Source: CBDDFN01 sp965227065 (GTDB lineage: Bacteria; Pseudomonadota; Alphaproteobacteria; SPJN01). From it: 64,000 nucleotides of DNA. Below, one piece after another: positions 33,513-43,277 of the stretch. Numbering within the stretch: position 1 is the first letter of the stretch; every line of letters starts with the position of its first letter. The notes below the pieces were generated by a model. That model was not told the DNA's origin. It did no database searches and saw only the letters and a list, made by a program, of their open reading frames with translations. A program made the position numbers and the translations under genes. The DNA lies in assembly GCA_965227065.1 (NCBI GenBank), contig CBDDFN010000010.1, forward strand, positions 62,001 through 126,000, in the 5' to 3' direction.

Positions 33513-35498
33513 GCTATCGATCATATCATTGAGGAAATCATCAAAGCGCTCGCCCCCACCATCGCGCCGCCTGCGGTCGATGCGCGGATCAAGCCGGGGC
33601 TTGTCGCGGCCATGATGGGCGCCATGCATATAGTCCCGCCAGATCAAAGCGGGCAGACCCCCGCCAGTGATCCGCGTCATCGGGGAATTGTCGTCATTGC
33701 CGACCCAAACGCCGGTCACCAGCGCGCCGGAAAAGCCGACAAACCAGGCATCGCGGAAATCCTGACTGGTGCCGGTTTTGCCTGCCGTCTCAAGCCCTGC
33801 GACCTGGGCTGATTTGCCGGTGCCCTCGCGCATCACGGTCATCAACATGCCGGTCATGGTGCGCGCATCACGGCGTGAAATCACCTGTCCCGCGCCGGAG
33901 CCTTCGCGCTGAAACAACAGCTCGCCACTGCCCGCTTCGCGAATTTCGACAATGCCGTGAATGAACGCCGCTTCGCCTTCGGCTGCAATGGGTTGATAAG
34001 CGCCGGTCAGCTCGATCAGGGACACTTCGCCGGTTCCCAGCGCCAGGGATGGATGTGGCGGCAACTCGTCTGAAATCCCCAGCCGTTTGGCCATGCGCAG
34101 CACATTTTGCCGGCCCGCCTGTTCCGACACTTTCACAGCCACCGTGTTGATCGATTTGGCGAGCGCGTCTTCCACCCGCATTGGCCCGCGATACTCGCCA
34201 TCATAATTTTTGGGTGACCAGTCGCCCAGAATGATCGGCGTGTCGCGCATCTGGCTATTGGGCCCGATGCCTTGTTCAAGCCCGGCGAGATAGACAATCG
34301 GCTTGAAGGCCGAGCCGGGCTGACGCTTGGCCGACACCGCCCGGTTAAACTGGCTTTTGCGGTAATCGCGCCCGCCGATCATGGCGCGCACTGCGCCGTG
34401 ATGGTCAATCGAGATCAGTGCGGCCTGCCCGGCTTTGCGCTTGTCACCCAGCGTTTTGAGCCAGTGCCCCACCACCTTGTCACCGAGATTTTGCAAGGCC
34501 GGGTCAAGGGTTGTGGTGACCACCAGATCTTCTTTCGTGTGGCCGACATAATCGGTCAGCCGGTCCAGCACCCAATCCACATAATAATTGACCGCCTGGC
34601 TGGTTGAACTCGCCGTCACGGACGCGGGATTGTCGAGCGCAGCTTGCGCAACGGCTTCGTCGACAAAGCCGAACTTGACCATATTGTTCAGCACAACGGC
34701 GGCGCGGTCCCGGCTGCGTTTGAGATCGGCCATGGGCGAATAGCGCGACGGCGCTTTCAAAAGGCCCGCCAGCATCGCCCCTTCGGCCAATGTCACCTCG
34801 GTCGCGCTTTTGCCAAAATATTTGTGTGCGGCGGCATCAACCCCGTATGTCCCGGCACCCAGATATACCCGGTTGAGGTAAAGCGTCAGAATTTCGTCTT
34901 TGGTAAAGCGGTACTCCAGCCAGAAGGCGAGCATCAATTCCTGGATCTTGCGCACAATCGTCCGGTCGGGCGTCAGAAAGACGTTTTTGGCAAGCTGCTG
35001 GGTGATGGTGGACCCACCCTGTACCAGCGCACCGGCCTTGATATTGGTGACCATTGCGCGGGTGAACCCGATCGGGTCAAAGCCGAAATGATGGTAAAAG
35101 CGCCGGTCTTCGGTGGCGAGCACCGCATCAATCAGATGGGGCGGTAAATCCTCCATCGTGACGGGCGCGCCATATAAATCCCCCCGTGTCGCGATCTCCT
35201 CGCCATTGATGGCATAAAGCGTGACCGAGGGGCTGCGCTCCAGACTCGCCAGCCCATCACTGTCGGGCAGATCATAAGCAAAGATCAGACCGATACCGAC
35301 AAAACCGGCCATCACCCAAAGCCCGACAATCGCCCCCCAGTAAAACAGGGCCAGGATGGGATTGCGCGGGGGCGGGTTGCGGCCATCGGCAGTCGGCGGA
35401 CGCTTGGGCTTGCGGCGTTTCTTGACCGGCGCTTGCGCTTTGGCTCGGCGGGCGCCCGCACTTGGGCGCTTGGGCGGTTTCGGCTTCCCGAACAGCAT
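33495..35498 (-). CDS. mrcA: Penicillin-binding protein 1A family (bifunctional transglycosylase/transpeptidase)
   Basis: A protein of 667 aa. A basic cytoplasmic tail (1-45) and one TM helix (about 48-75) lead to a GT51 domain with Glu130 in ATEDRRFYHHFG and QGGSTITQQLAKN. The transpeptidase domain has the serine in RQPGSAFKP, the KSIN box and KTGTSQDFRDAW. It polymerises and cross-links peptidoglycan in the periplasm. It is shorter than E. coli PBP1A (about 850) because it lacks the OB-type insert. It ends in an acidic/arginine-rich tail. ATG 35498 has GGGGAC upstream. gyrB lies 66 nt upstream on the same strand. Confidence 0.92.
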   Translation of the reverse strand: MLFGKPKPPKRPSAGARRAKAQAPVKKRRKPKRPPTADGRNPPPRNPILALFYWGAIVGLWVMAGFVGIGLIFAYDLPDSDGLASLERSPSVTLYAINGEEIATRGDLYGAPVTMEDLPPHLIDAVLATEDRRFYHHFGFDPIGFTRAMVTNIKAGALVQGGSTITQQLAKNVFLTPDRTIVRKIQELMLAFWLEYRFTKDEILTLYLNRVYLGAGTYGVDAAAHKYFGKSATEVTLAEGAMLAGLLKAPSRYSPMADLKRSRDRAAVVLNNMVKFGFVDEAVAQAALDNPASVTASSTSQAVNYYVDWVLDRLTDYVGHTKEDLVVTTTLDPALQNLGDKVVGHWLKTLGDKRKAGQAALISIDHHGAVRAMIGGRDYRKSQFNRAVSAKRQPGSAFKPIVYLAGLEQGIGPNSQMRDTPIILGDWSPKNYDGEYRGPMRVEDALAKSINTVAVKVSEQAGRQNVLRMAKRLGISDELPPHPSLALGTGEVSLIELTGAYQPIAAEGEAAFIHGIVEIREAGSGELLFQREGSGAGQVISRRDARTMTGMLMTVMREGTGKSAQVAGLETAGKTGTSQDFRDAWFVGFSGALVTGVWVGNDDNSPMTRITGGGLPALIWRDYMHGAHHGRDKPRLDPRIDRRRRDGGGERFDDFLNDMIDSLFGGE

Positions 35499-35564
35499 AG
35501 TGTCGTCCCCACCAATGGCTAAAGCGCATCCTTACGAAGCGCTATAGCATGGCAAGAGTGTGGC

Positions 35565-37991
35565 CTAAACGTCGAGATTGGCCACTTCGAGCGCATTGGA
35601 CTGGATAAATTCGCGCCGTGGCTCAACCGCATCGCCCATCAGCTTGGTGAACAAATCATCGGCGGTGTCGACATGCTCAACCTTGACCTGCAACAAGGCG
35701 CGCGCATTGGGATCAAGCGTGGTTTCCCACAATTGCTCGGCATTCATTTCCCCCAGGCCCTTATAGCGCTGCAGCTGAATGCCTTTGCGGCCCGCTTTAT
35801 AGGCGTGCACCAACAGATCGGACGGTGCGTAAATCTCAAGCGCCCTGTCCTTCAGTTCAAGCGTACCGGGTTCGAGAAAGACCTGCTGCAACTCACCGGC
35901 CATGCCATCAAGAATGCGGGTTTCCTGGCTTTCCATCAGCCGCGCATCAATGTCGTGAACTTCAAGCACACCGCGCAGCGTGCGTTTGAACCGCAAGCCG
36001 CCTTCGGCAGTGGCCTCGCCCTCCCAGCCTTTTTCATATTCGCTCGACAACAGATCCAGCCGCTGGGCCACATAGGCCGCCGCTTCCGCCGCCTTGGTAG
36101 GATCGCCCAGAACCGCCTGATTGAGGGCACCGGCAATTGCAGCCTGTTCAATAATGACCTTGTTATAGGAATGCGGCAGCGCATCGAGCACACGGGTGAC
36201 CTCGCGGGCATGATGGATCAGCTCTCGCAAATCCTCGCCCGAGCGCTGGCTGCCATCGGCCAGCCGCAGCACGGCCTGATCCACGGTCTCAGAAATCAGG
36301 AAATTTTCAAGGTCGCGTTCATCGCGCAAATAGCGTTCGGACCGGCCGCGCGAGGCTTTGTAAAGCGGCGGCTGGGCGATATAGAGATGTCCCTGTTCGA
36401 TAATCTCGGGCATCTGCCGGTAGAAAAATGTCAGCAAAAGTGTGCGGATATGGGCGCCATCAACATCGGCGTCAGTCATGATGATGATGCGGTGATATCG
36501 CAGCTTCTCAAGGTTGAAATCATCGCGCCCGATACCGGTGCCCAGCGCGGTGATCAGCGTGCCGATATGTTCCGAGCCCAGCATCTTGTCGAACCGCGCG
36601 CGTTCGACATTGAGGATTTTACCGCGCAGGGGCAGCACCGCCTGGTTTGACCGGTCGCGGCCCTGCTTGGCAGACCCGCCCGCAGAGTCACCCTCAACGA
36701 TAAACAATTCGGATTTGGCCGGGTCTTTTTCCTGGCAATCGGCCAGCTTGCCGGGCAGCGAGGTAATGTCGAGCGCGCCTTTGCGCCGTGTCAGCTCACG
36801 CGCCTTCCGCGCGGCTTCGCGCGCGGCGGCCGCCTCAATCACCTTCTGAACAACGGTTTTGGATTCGGCCGGATGCTCGTCCATCCAGGTCGACAGCTGC
36901 TCATTGACCAGGCTTTCCACCACCGGCCGCACCTCGGAACTGACCAGCTTGTCCTTGGTTTGCGACGAGAATTTGGGGTCGGGCACTTTGACCGACAAAA
37001 CGCAGGTCAGGCCCTCACGCGCATCATCACCCGACAGGGCCGATTTTGATTTCGCCGCCAGCCCGCTTGATTGCGCATAGCCGTTCACACAGCGCGTCAG
37101 CGCCGCGCGGAAGCCCGCCAAATGGGTGCCGCCATCGCGCTGGGGGATATTGTTGGTAAAGCACAGGACATTTTCGTGATAGCTGTCATTCCACCACAAA
37201 GCGACTTCCACTGTGATGCCGTCACGCTCGGCAGAAAACGCAATCGGCATTTTGATGAGCGCTGATTTTGTGCGGTCGAGATAGCGCACAAATTCTTCAA
37301 TCCCGCCTTCATAGAACAGATCAACCTGTTTGGGCTCAACCCCGCGCTTGTCGATCAGGGCAATGCGCGCACCCGAATTCAGAAAGGCCAGTTCGCGCAG
37401 GCGATGTTCAAGCGTTTCAAAGGAAAATTCGGTCTGGGTGAAGGTATCGGTGGAGGGCAGAAAGGTGATTTCGGTGCCGCTTTGGCCATCAGCATCGCCG
37501 ATGACGGCCAGCGGCGCAACCGCATTGCCATGTTCAAAGCGCATTTTGTGGGTTTTGCCGCCACGGTGAATGGTCAGTTCCAGAAAGCTCGACAACGCAT
37601 TGACCACCGACACGCCAACCCCGTGCAGACCGCCCGACACTTTGTAGCTGTTCTGGTCAAACTTTCCGCCGGCATGAAGCTGGGTCATGATCACTTCGGC
37701 TGCCGACACGCCCTCTTCAGGGTGCATCTCTGTGGGAATGCCCCGGCCATTGTCGGACACTGAAACCGAGCCATCGGGATTGAGAATGACCGAAATCTGA
37801 TCGCAGTGACCGGCCAGCGCCTCGTCGATGGAATTGTCGACCACCTCATAGACCATGTGATGCAGGCCAGAGCCGTCATCAGTATCACCGATATACATGC
37901 CCGGCCGCTTGCGCACCGCATCAAGGCCCTTCAGCACCTTGATGGAGGAGGCGCCATATTCATCTTCAGGCGTTTGGGGTGTATCGGTCAT
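35565..37991 (-). CDS. gyrB: DNA gyrase subunit B
   Basis: A protein of 808 aa, full length. The GHKL ATPase domain has RPGMYIGDT, VDNSIDEALAGHCD and GGLHGVGVSVVNALS. The TOPRIM domain shows EGDSAGGSAKQGRDR and MTDADVDGAHIRTLLLTFF, which bind Mg. The C-terminal GyrA-binding end has QRYKGLGEMNAEQLWETTLDP. Its ATG overlaps the recF TGA (ATGA at 37988-37991), so the dnaN-recF-gyrB transcript is translationally coupled. Confidence 0.98.
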   Translation of the reverse strand: MTDTPQTPEDEYGASSIKVLKGLDAVRKRPGMYIGDTDDGSGLHHMVYEVVDNSIDEALAGHCDQISVILNPDGSVSVSDNGRGIPTEMHPEEGVSAAEVIMTQLHAGGKFDQNSYKVSGGLHGVGVSVVNALSSFLELTIHRGGKTHKMRFEHGNAVAPLAVIGDADGQSGTEITFLPSTDTFTQTEFSFETLEHRLRELAFLNSGARIALIDKRGVEPKQVDLFYEGGIEEFVRYLDRTKSALIKMPIAFSAERDGITVEVALWWNDSYHENVLCFTNNIPQRDGGTHLAGFRAALTRCVNGYAQSSGLAAKSKSALSGDDAREGLTCVLSVKVPDPKFSSQTKDKLVSSEVRPVVESLVNEQLSTWMDEHPAESKTVVQKVIEAAAAREAARKARELTRRKGALDITSLPGKLADCQEKDPAKSELFIVEGDSAGGSAKQGRDRSNQAVLPLRGKILNVERARFDKMLGSEHIGTLITALGTGIGRDDFNLEKLRYHRIIIMTDADVDGAHIRTLLLTFFYRQMPEIIEQGHLYIAQPPLYKASRGRSERYLRDERDLENFLISETVDQAVLRLADGSQRSGEDLRELIHHAREVTRVLDALPHSYNKVIIEQAAIAGALNQAVLGDPTKAAEAAAYVAQRLDLLSSEYEKGWEGEATAEGGLRFKRTLRGVLEVHDIDARLMESQETRILDGMAGELQQVFLEPGTLELKDRALEIYAPSDLLVHAYKAGRKGIQLQRYKGLGEMNAEQLWETTLDPNARALLQVKVEHVDTADDLFTKLMGDAVEPRREFIQSNALEVANLDV

Positions 37992-39160
37992 GATCGGTCC
38001 TTTCGGGCAAGCCTGCCCGCAATTACGGAATAAAAATCGGCATCAGACCCAAGCGCTTCAAACAGCGCCCCGTCCGTGCCGGTCATAAAACATTGCCCGC
38101 CCAATTCGGCGAGCACACCAAACAGGCGCGCGCGGCGTTCTTCATCCAGATGCGCAGCCACTTCATCAAGCAGCAGGATCGGCGCGCGGCCCCGTTCCCA
38201 CTGAATGAGGCGCGCCTGGGCGATGACAAGCGCGAGCAACAGCAATTTCTGCTCCCCGGTGGAGCATTGGCCCGCCTCCATCTCCTTTTCGAGATGAACC
38301 ACGGTGAGATCCGACAGATGCGGCCCCAGCAAGGCCCGGCCCGCCTCCTGATCGCGCCGCCGGCCCTCACTCAACGCGGTGAGGAAACGGTCTTCGACAT
38401 CAACAGCGGCGGGCATGTCTTCAAGCCAGCGCTCAACCGGGCCTTCCACCGCAATATGGGCGGCGGGAAATTCGCCGCGCGCTTCGAGCATCGCCCCATC
38501 AAGCCGGGTGACCGCATCACGACGGGCAATCGCAATCGCCACGCCATGTTCAGCCATCTGTTCTTCAAGGGCACCAAACCAGTGCGCGTCGCCACGCCCG
38601 TCTTTTAGCAACCTTGTGCGTTCGCGCATCGCTTTTTCGTAAGCGGCCACACGGGTGGCATGGGTGGGATCGAATGCGAGCACCAGCCGGTCTAAAAACC
38701 GCCGCCGTCCACTGGGGGCTTCGACAAACAACCGGTCCATGGCAGGTGTGACCCACAGCATGGACAGATGTTCACCCAAAATCGTCGCCGAGCCCTTGGT
38801 TTCACCATCCACCCGCACCAGACGGCGCTCTCCGGGCCGGGCGTCAGCCTCGCGGCCTGTCCCGATGCGCGCAGAGCCAAAAGCGCCGTCAATTTCGGCG
38901 GCAACCGCCCAGCCACCAGTTCCGATCCGGCGGGCAAAATCGCCCAGATTGGCACCGCGCAGCCCCCGCCCGGGGGCCAGAAGAGAAATGGCTTCCAACA
39001 GATTGGTCTTGCCCGCGCCATTGTGTCCCGACAAGACAACCGCACCTGCATCCGGCGTGAAACTCAACGCATCATAAGAGCGGAAATCCGCCAGTTTGAG
39101 TGCGCGCACGCGGTAAGGATCGGCTGTGTTGACTGTCGGAACGGGCCGGGCCTCAAGCAT
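37988..39160 (-). CDS. recF: DNA replication and repair protein RecF
   Basis: A protein of 390 aa, SMC-like ATPase. Walker A is GHNGAGKTNLLEAIS near residue 45; the signature region is CSTGEQKLLLLALVIAQA, and Walker B with the D-loop is PILLLDEVAAHLDEERR. RecF loads RecA at ssDNA gaps behind stalled forks. The start ATG shares one base with the dnaN stop (TGATG), and the end overlaps gyrB. The order dnaN-recF-gyrB on one strand is the conserved bacterial arrangement. Confidence 0.96.
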   Translation of the reverse strand: MLEARPVPTVNTADPYRVRALKLADFRSYDALSFTPDAGAVVLSGHNGAGKTNLLEAISLLAPGRGLRGANLGDFARRIGTGGWAVAAEIDGAFGSARIGTGREADARPGERRLVRVDGETKGSATILGEHLSMLWVTPAMDRLFVEAPSGRRRFLDRLVLAFDPTHATRVAAYEKAMRERTRLLKDGRGDAHWFGALEEQMAEHGVAIAIARRDAVTRLDGAMLEARGEFPAAHIAVEGPVERWLEDMPAAVDVEDRFLTALSEGRRRDQEAGRALLGPHLSDLTVVHLEKEMEAGQCSTGEQKLLLLALVIAQARLIQWERGRAPILLLDEVAAHLDEERRARLFGVLAELGGQCFMTGTDGALFEALGSDADFYSVIAGRLARKDRS

Positions 39161-40278
39161 CAGACCCGCATCGGCATCAGAACGTAAAGCGCGCCATCAT
39201 CGTCCAGATCACGCACAATCGTGGGTGAGGCGGCATCCGACAAGGCAAACTCGGCCTCATCACCTTCGATCTGGCCGGTAATGTCGAGCAGATATTTGGC
39301 ATTAAAGCCGATCTCGATCGGGTCGGATGCGTAAGAGGCGGCCACCTCTTCAACGGCGGAGCCTGCATCAGGGCTCGACGCCGAAAGCTCGACATTGTCA
39401 GTGTTGATCTTGAGCTTCACCGCCCGGCTTTTCTCAGTCGAAATGGTCGACACACGGTCCACCGCATTGGAAAACAGCCCGCCATCAACCTTCATCAGCT
39501 TGTCGTTCGAGGGCGGGATGACCCGCTGATAATCAGGGAAGGTGCCATCGATCAGCTTTGAGGTCAGCGTCACATCGCCCACGGTGAAGCGGATTTTGGT
39601 GTCCGACAGGGCAATCAGGATCGAGCCTGAAACTTCATCGATCAGCTTGCGCACCTCACCCACGGTTTTGCGCGGCACGATCACGCCGGGCATGTCTTTC
39701 GCGCCCGAAGGCAGGGCCATCTGAACCTGGGCCAGACGATGACCGTCGGTGGCTACCGCGCGCAGCATGTCCACGCCGTCCTGATCGGCGGCGTGCAGAT
39801 AGATGCCGTTCAAATAATAGCGGGTTTCTTCGGTTGAAATGGCGAAGCGGGCCTTGTCGATCAGCCGCTTGAGATCATTGGACAGAATTTCAAAGGAAAC
39901 CGGCAACTCGCCCTCGGCCATGACCGGGAAATCATCCTTGGGCAGGGCACTGAGCGCAAAACGCGAACGGCCCGAAGAAATCGTAATTCGGCCTTCCACC
40001 TCGGTCGTGTCGATTTCGACATCCGAGCCATCGGGCAATTTGCGGATAATATCGTAGAGCGTATGGGCCGGTGCGGTTGTCGCCCCGGCAACGCTGATGC
40101 TCGCCTCCAGCGTCTCGACAATCGCGATCTCAAGATCGGTCGCGGTCAGAGAAAGGCCATCACCGGTCGCATCAATCAGAATGTTGGACAGGATCGGAAT
40201 GGTATTGCGGCGTTCAACAACGCTTTGCACATGGGCGAGAGCCTTCAAAAGCGCGTTGCGGTCGATCGTGAATTTCAT
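39160..40278 (-). CDS. dnaN: DNA polymerase III beta clamp
   Basis: A protein of 372 aa with three topologically similar clamp domains (about 1-120, 125-250, 255-372). The hydrophobic peptide-binding region ends ALYVLMPMRV. ATDGHRLAQVQMALP near residue 176 is a clamp hallmark. It tethers polymerase III to DNA as a ring dimer. AGGACG precedes ATG 40278. It is separated from dnaA by 286 nt, which hold a 7-bp-stem hairpin and presumably the dnaN promoter; no confident -35/-10 pair was recognised. Confidence 0.97.
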   Translation of the reverse strand: MKFTIDRNALLKALAHVQSVVERRNTIPILSNILIDATGDGLSLTATDLEIAIVETLEASISVAGATTAPAHTLYDIIRKLPDGSDVEIDTTEVEGRITISSGRSRFALSALPKDDFPVMAEGELPVSFEILSNDLKRLIDKARFAISTEETRYYLNGIYLHAADQDGVDMLRAVATDGHRLAQVQMALPSGAKDMPGVIVPRKTVGEVRKLIDEVSGSILIALSDTKIRFTVGDVTLTSKLIDGTFPDYQRVIPPSNDKLMKVDGGLFSNAVDRVSTISTEKSRAVKLKINTDNVELSASSPDAGSAVEEVAASYASDPIEIGFNAKYLLDITGQIEGDEAEFALSDAASPTIVRDLDDDGALYVLMPMRV

Positions 40279-40486
40279 TCTTGCGTCCTGTCGTCCTTAT
40301 TGAGGCTTCAACGCCCCCCATATCCACCAGCCGGTTTCGCCGATCCCGTTCCATGAGGGGCCTTTTCAGGGCTGTCAGTGCCACCGCAAGACGCGCCCAA
40401 GGCCCGGATCCGAAACTGGAAGGGAAAGGTGGTTTTCACGCGTCGATCCAAATCAGACCAAACGAATCAGAAAACCTAAGGAAACC

Positions 40487-40513
40487 GGGGCCGAACTATA
40501 GCAAAACGGCCCC
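40487..40513 (-). terminator. Hairpin between dnaA and dnaN
   Basis: Arms CGGCCCC (40507-40513) and its complement GGGGCCG (40487-40493) form a perfect 7-bp stem, 52 nt after the dnaA stop on the minus strand. The following sequence is only moderately T-rich, so termination may be partial. Confidence 0.45.
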
Positions 40514-40564
40514 GCTGTGCACAGTTTTTTCGCGCGCCTCAAACCAGTGATTTTGGCGGCAAAA

Positions 40565-42025
40565 TCAGCCTTCCAGCATGCGCCGGAGAAGCTCGATATC
40601 ATCGGCCATTTGCGGATCGCCGGTTTGCAGTTCCTCGATCTTGCGCACCGCATGCATAACGGTGGTGTGGTCACGTCCACCGAACTTGCGGCCAATCTCG
40701 GGCAGCGAGCGCGAGGTTAGCTGTTTGGAGAGATACATCGCCACCTGACGGGGCCGGGCAATGTTGCGCGCCCGCCGCGCCGACAGCATATCGGCCATGC
40801 GGACATTGTAATATTCCGACACTTTGCGCTGAATTTCCTCAATCGTCACCCGGCGGTCATTGGCGCGCAGCAGGTCTTGCAGCACGTCCTGGACCATCTC
40901 CAGCGTGATGGGGCGGCCCACCAGCGAGGCAAAGGCCACAACCCGGGTCAGCGCGCCTTCAAGCTCGCGCACATTGGATGTGATGCGATGGGCAAGAAAT
41001 TCCAGCACGCGGTCGGGAATTTCCAGATCCGGGCTTTGGCCGCGCTGGCTTTCAGCCTTGGACTGCAAAATTCCCAGCCGCAGCTCATAATCGGTGGGAT
41101 GGATATCAGCCACCAGGCCCCAGCCCAGCCGCGAGCGGATACGCTCTTCCACGCCATCAAGGTCCGACGGCGAGCGGTCAGCCGAGATAATCACCTGACG
41201 ATTGTGATCAATCAGGGCGTTGAAAGTGTGGAAGAATTCTTCCTGGGTCGTGTCCTTGCCCGAAATGAACTGGACATCATCGACCATCAGCACGTCAACC
41301 GAGCGGAACTGCTGTTTAAACGCCATCGTGTCCTTGTAGCGCAGCGCCCGGATGAACTGATACATGAACTTTTCAGCCGACAGATAAAGCACCTTGCGGC
41401 CCGGATCGCGGCTGCGGATTTCATGGGCAATGGCGTGCATCAAATGGGTTTTACCAAGCCCGACCCCGCCATAAAGGAACAGCGGATTGAACTGGACCGA
41501 TTCCTGCTCGGCCACCCGGCGGGCGGCGGCATGGGCCAACTCGTTCGACTTGCCGACGACGAAATTGTCAAAGGTCAGCCGCGGATCAAGCGGGGCGCCC
41601 AGATTGCGCTCAAGCTCGCCATCAGCGGCGTCCATAGCGGATTTGGCGTCCTCTGGGATCGGCTGGGGCGCGGCAGCGCCCTGGGCTGCATTGCCTCCAA
41701 CGCGCGGCGAGGCGGTCCGCGACCGCACGCGAATATCAATCGCGGCAATTCCCGGATCATGGGCGCGCCACAGCTCAAGCAGCGCATCGGCATAACGCGC
41801 AAGCACCCAGTCGCGCATAAAGCGCGAGGGCGAGCCGATCACCAGCGTGGCGCCATCCCGCGCCATCACCGACAAGGGCCGGATCCAGCTGTTGAACGTA
41901 TCTTCACCGATTTTGGTTTGCAGCGCCGCGCGCACCTCATCCCAGGCTGCGCGATCAGACGGTGTGGCGCCACCCTGGTCGGGCGACCCGCCGGGGGCGG
42001 GACTTGCAAGATCTGCCGGGCTCAT
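40565..42025 (-). CDS. dnaA: Chromosomal replication initiator DnaA
   Basis: A protein of 486 aa. Domain I (about 22-100, WDEVRAALQTKIGEDTFNSWI) is followed by a variable alanine-rich linker. The AAA+ domain III has LTFDNFVVGKSNELAHAAA, Walker A GGVGLGKTHLMHAI and Walker B LMVDDVQFI. The DNA-binding domain IV ends RSLPEIGRKFGGRDHTTVMHAVRKIE, which reads DnaA boxes. ATG 42025 with GAGGAAG upstream is used. The gene lies about 1.1 kb from a cluster of DnaA-box-like sites at 43.1 kb. Confidence 0.98.
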   Translation of the reverse strand: MSPADLASPAPGGSPDQGGATPSDRAAWDEVRAALQTKIGEDTFNSWIRPLSVMARDGATLVIGSPSRFMRDWVLARYADALLELWRAHDPGIAAIDIRVRSRTASPRVGGNAAQGAAAPQPIPEDAKSAMDAADGELERNLGAPLDPRLTFDNFVVGKSNELAHAAARRVAEQESVQFNPLFLYGGVGLGKTHLMHAIAHEIRSRDPGRKVLYLSAEKFMYQFIRALRYKDTMAFKQQFRSVDVLMVDDVQFISGKDTTQEEFFHTFNALIDHNRQVIISADRSPSDLDGVEERIRSRLGWGLVADIHPTDYELRLGILQSKAESQRGQSPDLEIPDRVLEFLAHRITSNVRELEGALTRVVAFASLVGRPITLEMVQDVLQDLLRANDRRVTIEEIQRKVSEYYNVRMADMLSARRARNIARPRQVAMYLSKQLTSRSLPEIGRKFGGRDHTTVMHAVRKIEELQTGDPQMADDIELLRRMLEG

Positions 42026-42336
42026 CAACGACTTCCTCTAAGACACATACACGCCTTATTGCGGTTTGAGGCGTCCAGTTTGTGGGCGCAATCCTCTACG
42101 CCCGGTTGAGACTTGTTCCAGAATGCGGAGCATTTCCGCATTGGTCCGTTATGCATTGGCGCCTTCCCCCCGAAGACAATTTTTTCGTTATGCGGCTCCC
42201 TTTTAACGCCGGAGCCAATCATTTTACGCCTGAGTGTGTTGAGCTTGTGTGACCAAACCCGGGCCCCAGACGCCCTCCCTCACGCTTTACTCACTCATCG
42301 CATGCCCGCGGCTCATGCCTTCGGGCTGTGCGGCCT
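42026..42336. promoter_or_regulatory. dnaA upstream region with an 8-bp hairpin
   Basis: This 311-nt gap separates dnaA from the rhodanese gene. It contains the perfect hairpin AATGCGGA (42122-42129), 5-nt loop, TCCGCATT (42135-42142), about 100 nt upstream of the dnaA start, so within its leader or promoter. AT-rich patches occur near 42178-42192 and 42215-42232. No consensus promoter or open reading frame was recognised. Confidence 0.45.
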
Positions 42337-42801
42337 CTAATTCTGAACCCAGGGCAACCCGGCCACTTTCCAGCCATTGAGCGTTGCGCGATGGCCGTTC
42401 TGATTGCGGTCGCCTTCAAAGCCGCCAATCACATTGTAGGCCGCCCCATACCCGGCCGCCGTCAAGGCTTTGGCCGCTGCGGCAGAACGCTGGCCCGACC
42501 GGCACAGGAAAAACAGCGGCGCGTCGGTACTTTGGGCGACCTTTTTGACGTCATCGACAAAATTGGCGTTGGGGCTCATATCGGGAAACTGGACCCATTC
42601 GATCAGCGCTGCGCTCTTGCCCGCCCCCGACAGGTCCGGCACGCCGACAAAAGCCCATTCAGCCTTGGTGCGGACATCGACAAAGGCCGCATCGGGGCTA
42701 TCCTTCAAAACCTGCCAGACCCCTTCAGGCGTAATGTCGCCTGCATAACCACTGGCCGGACTGATATGGGCTGCCGCCGCTTCCGAAATCACTTCTGCCA
42801 T
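42337..42801 (-). CDS. Rhodanese-like domain protein
   Basis: A single-domain rhodanese of 154 aa. VDVRTKAEWAFVGVPD is near residue 41 and the active loop FLCRSGQRS contains catalytic Cys100. It transfers sulfane sulfur or serves as a redox/sulfur relay in the cytoplasm. The start is uncertain: ATG 42801 is used, while a TTG at 42849 would add a cysteine-rich 16 residues; neither has a strong ribosome site. It lies between dnaA and the putative origin. Confidence 0.85.
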   Translation of the reverse strand: MAEVISEAAAAHISPASGYAGDITPEGVWQVLKDSPDAAFVDVRTKAEWAFVGVPDLSGAGKSAALIEWVQFPDMSPNANFVDDVKKVAQSTDAPLFFLCRSGQRSAAAAKALTAAGYGAAYNVIGGFEGDRNQNGHRATLNGWKVAGLPWVQN

Positions 42802-42849
42802 CCCCAAGCATGCGCAACCCGAGCAGATAGAATTATCGGGCAACCGCAA

Positions 42850-43216
42850 AGATCGTCACTGGATTCACCCAGAGTTTACTGACCAGAAAAAGCCAAATTC
42901 ATGAACAAAACACTATTCGCCAAGAAAAAATTTGACGTCTATTTATTCAATACTCATTTTTGACTTTGACAGGCGTCGCACACCCCGCATGTAGGGCCGT
43001 ACTTTATCGGCGCGGCTTGCCATGCGCAAGCGGTTCAGAGCGCGAACACGCAACTTTTTTGTCACGAAGATCGTGCTGAAACCCAGTGTTTGACTAGATA
43101 TGGGGCGATTGGGGATGAGATGTGGATGAAGTTATCCCCAAGCTATCTGATTCTATGGGGAGATTTCCACAGGCCGGGAAAATTCGGCCAATCAATATAT
43201 TGTGTGGTATTACTTG
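42850..43216. other. Putative chromosomal replication origin (oriC)
   Basis: A non-coding stretch next to dnaA and rpsT. Positions 42901-42960 contain only 16 G/C of 60, far below the surrounding DNA, as expected of an unwinding element. Three DnaA-box-like 9-mers are phased at exactly 11-bp steps: TGGGGATGA (43110), TGTGGATGA (43121) and the inverted TTATCCCCA (43132). The latter two are each one mismatch from the consensus. A looser site, ATTTCCACA, is at 43163. TTGGGGAT (43109-43116) and ATCCCCAA (43134-43141) also form a perfect inverted repeat. Function is inference from composition, motifs and location. Confidence 0.6.
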
Positions 43217-43260
43217 AAAAAAATATTGGCCCCACAACACCATGCCGGTGGGGGGCCAAT
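43217..43260 (-). terminator. Intrinsic terminator of rpsT
   Basis: On the minus strand, ATTGGCCCC (43252-43260) pairs with GGGGCCAAT (43225-43233) in a perfect 9-bp stem, followed after one A by seven T residues. It starts 17 nt after the rpsT stop and is a textbook rho-independent terminator that also isolates rpsT from the adjacent putative origin. Confidence 0.88.
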
Positions 43261-43277
43261 CGGGTCGTTAGCGGCGC

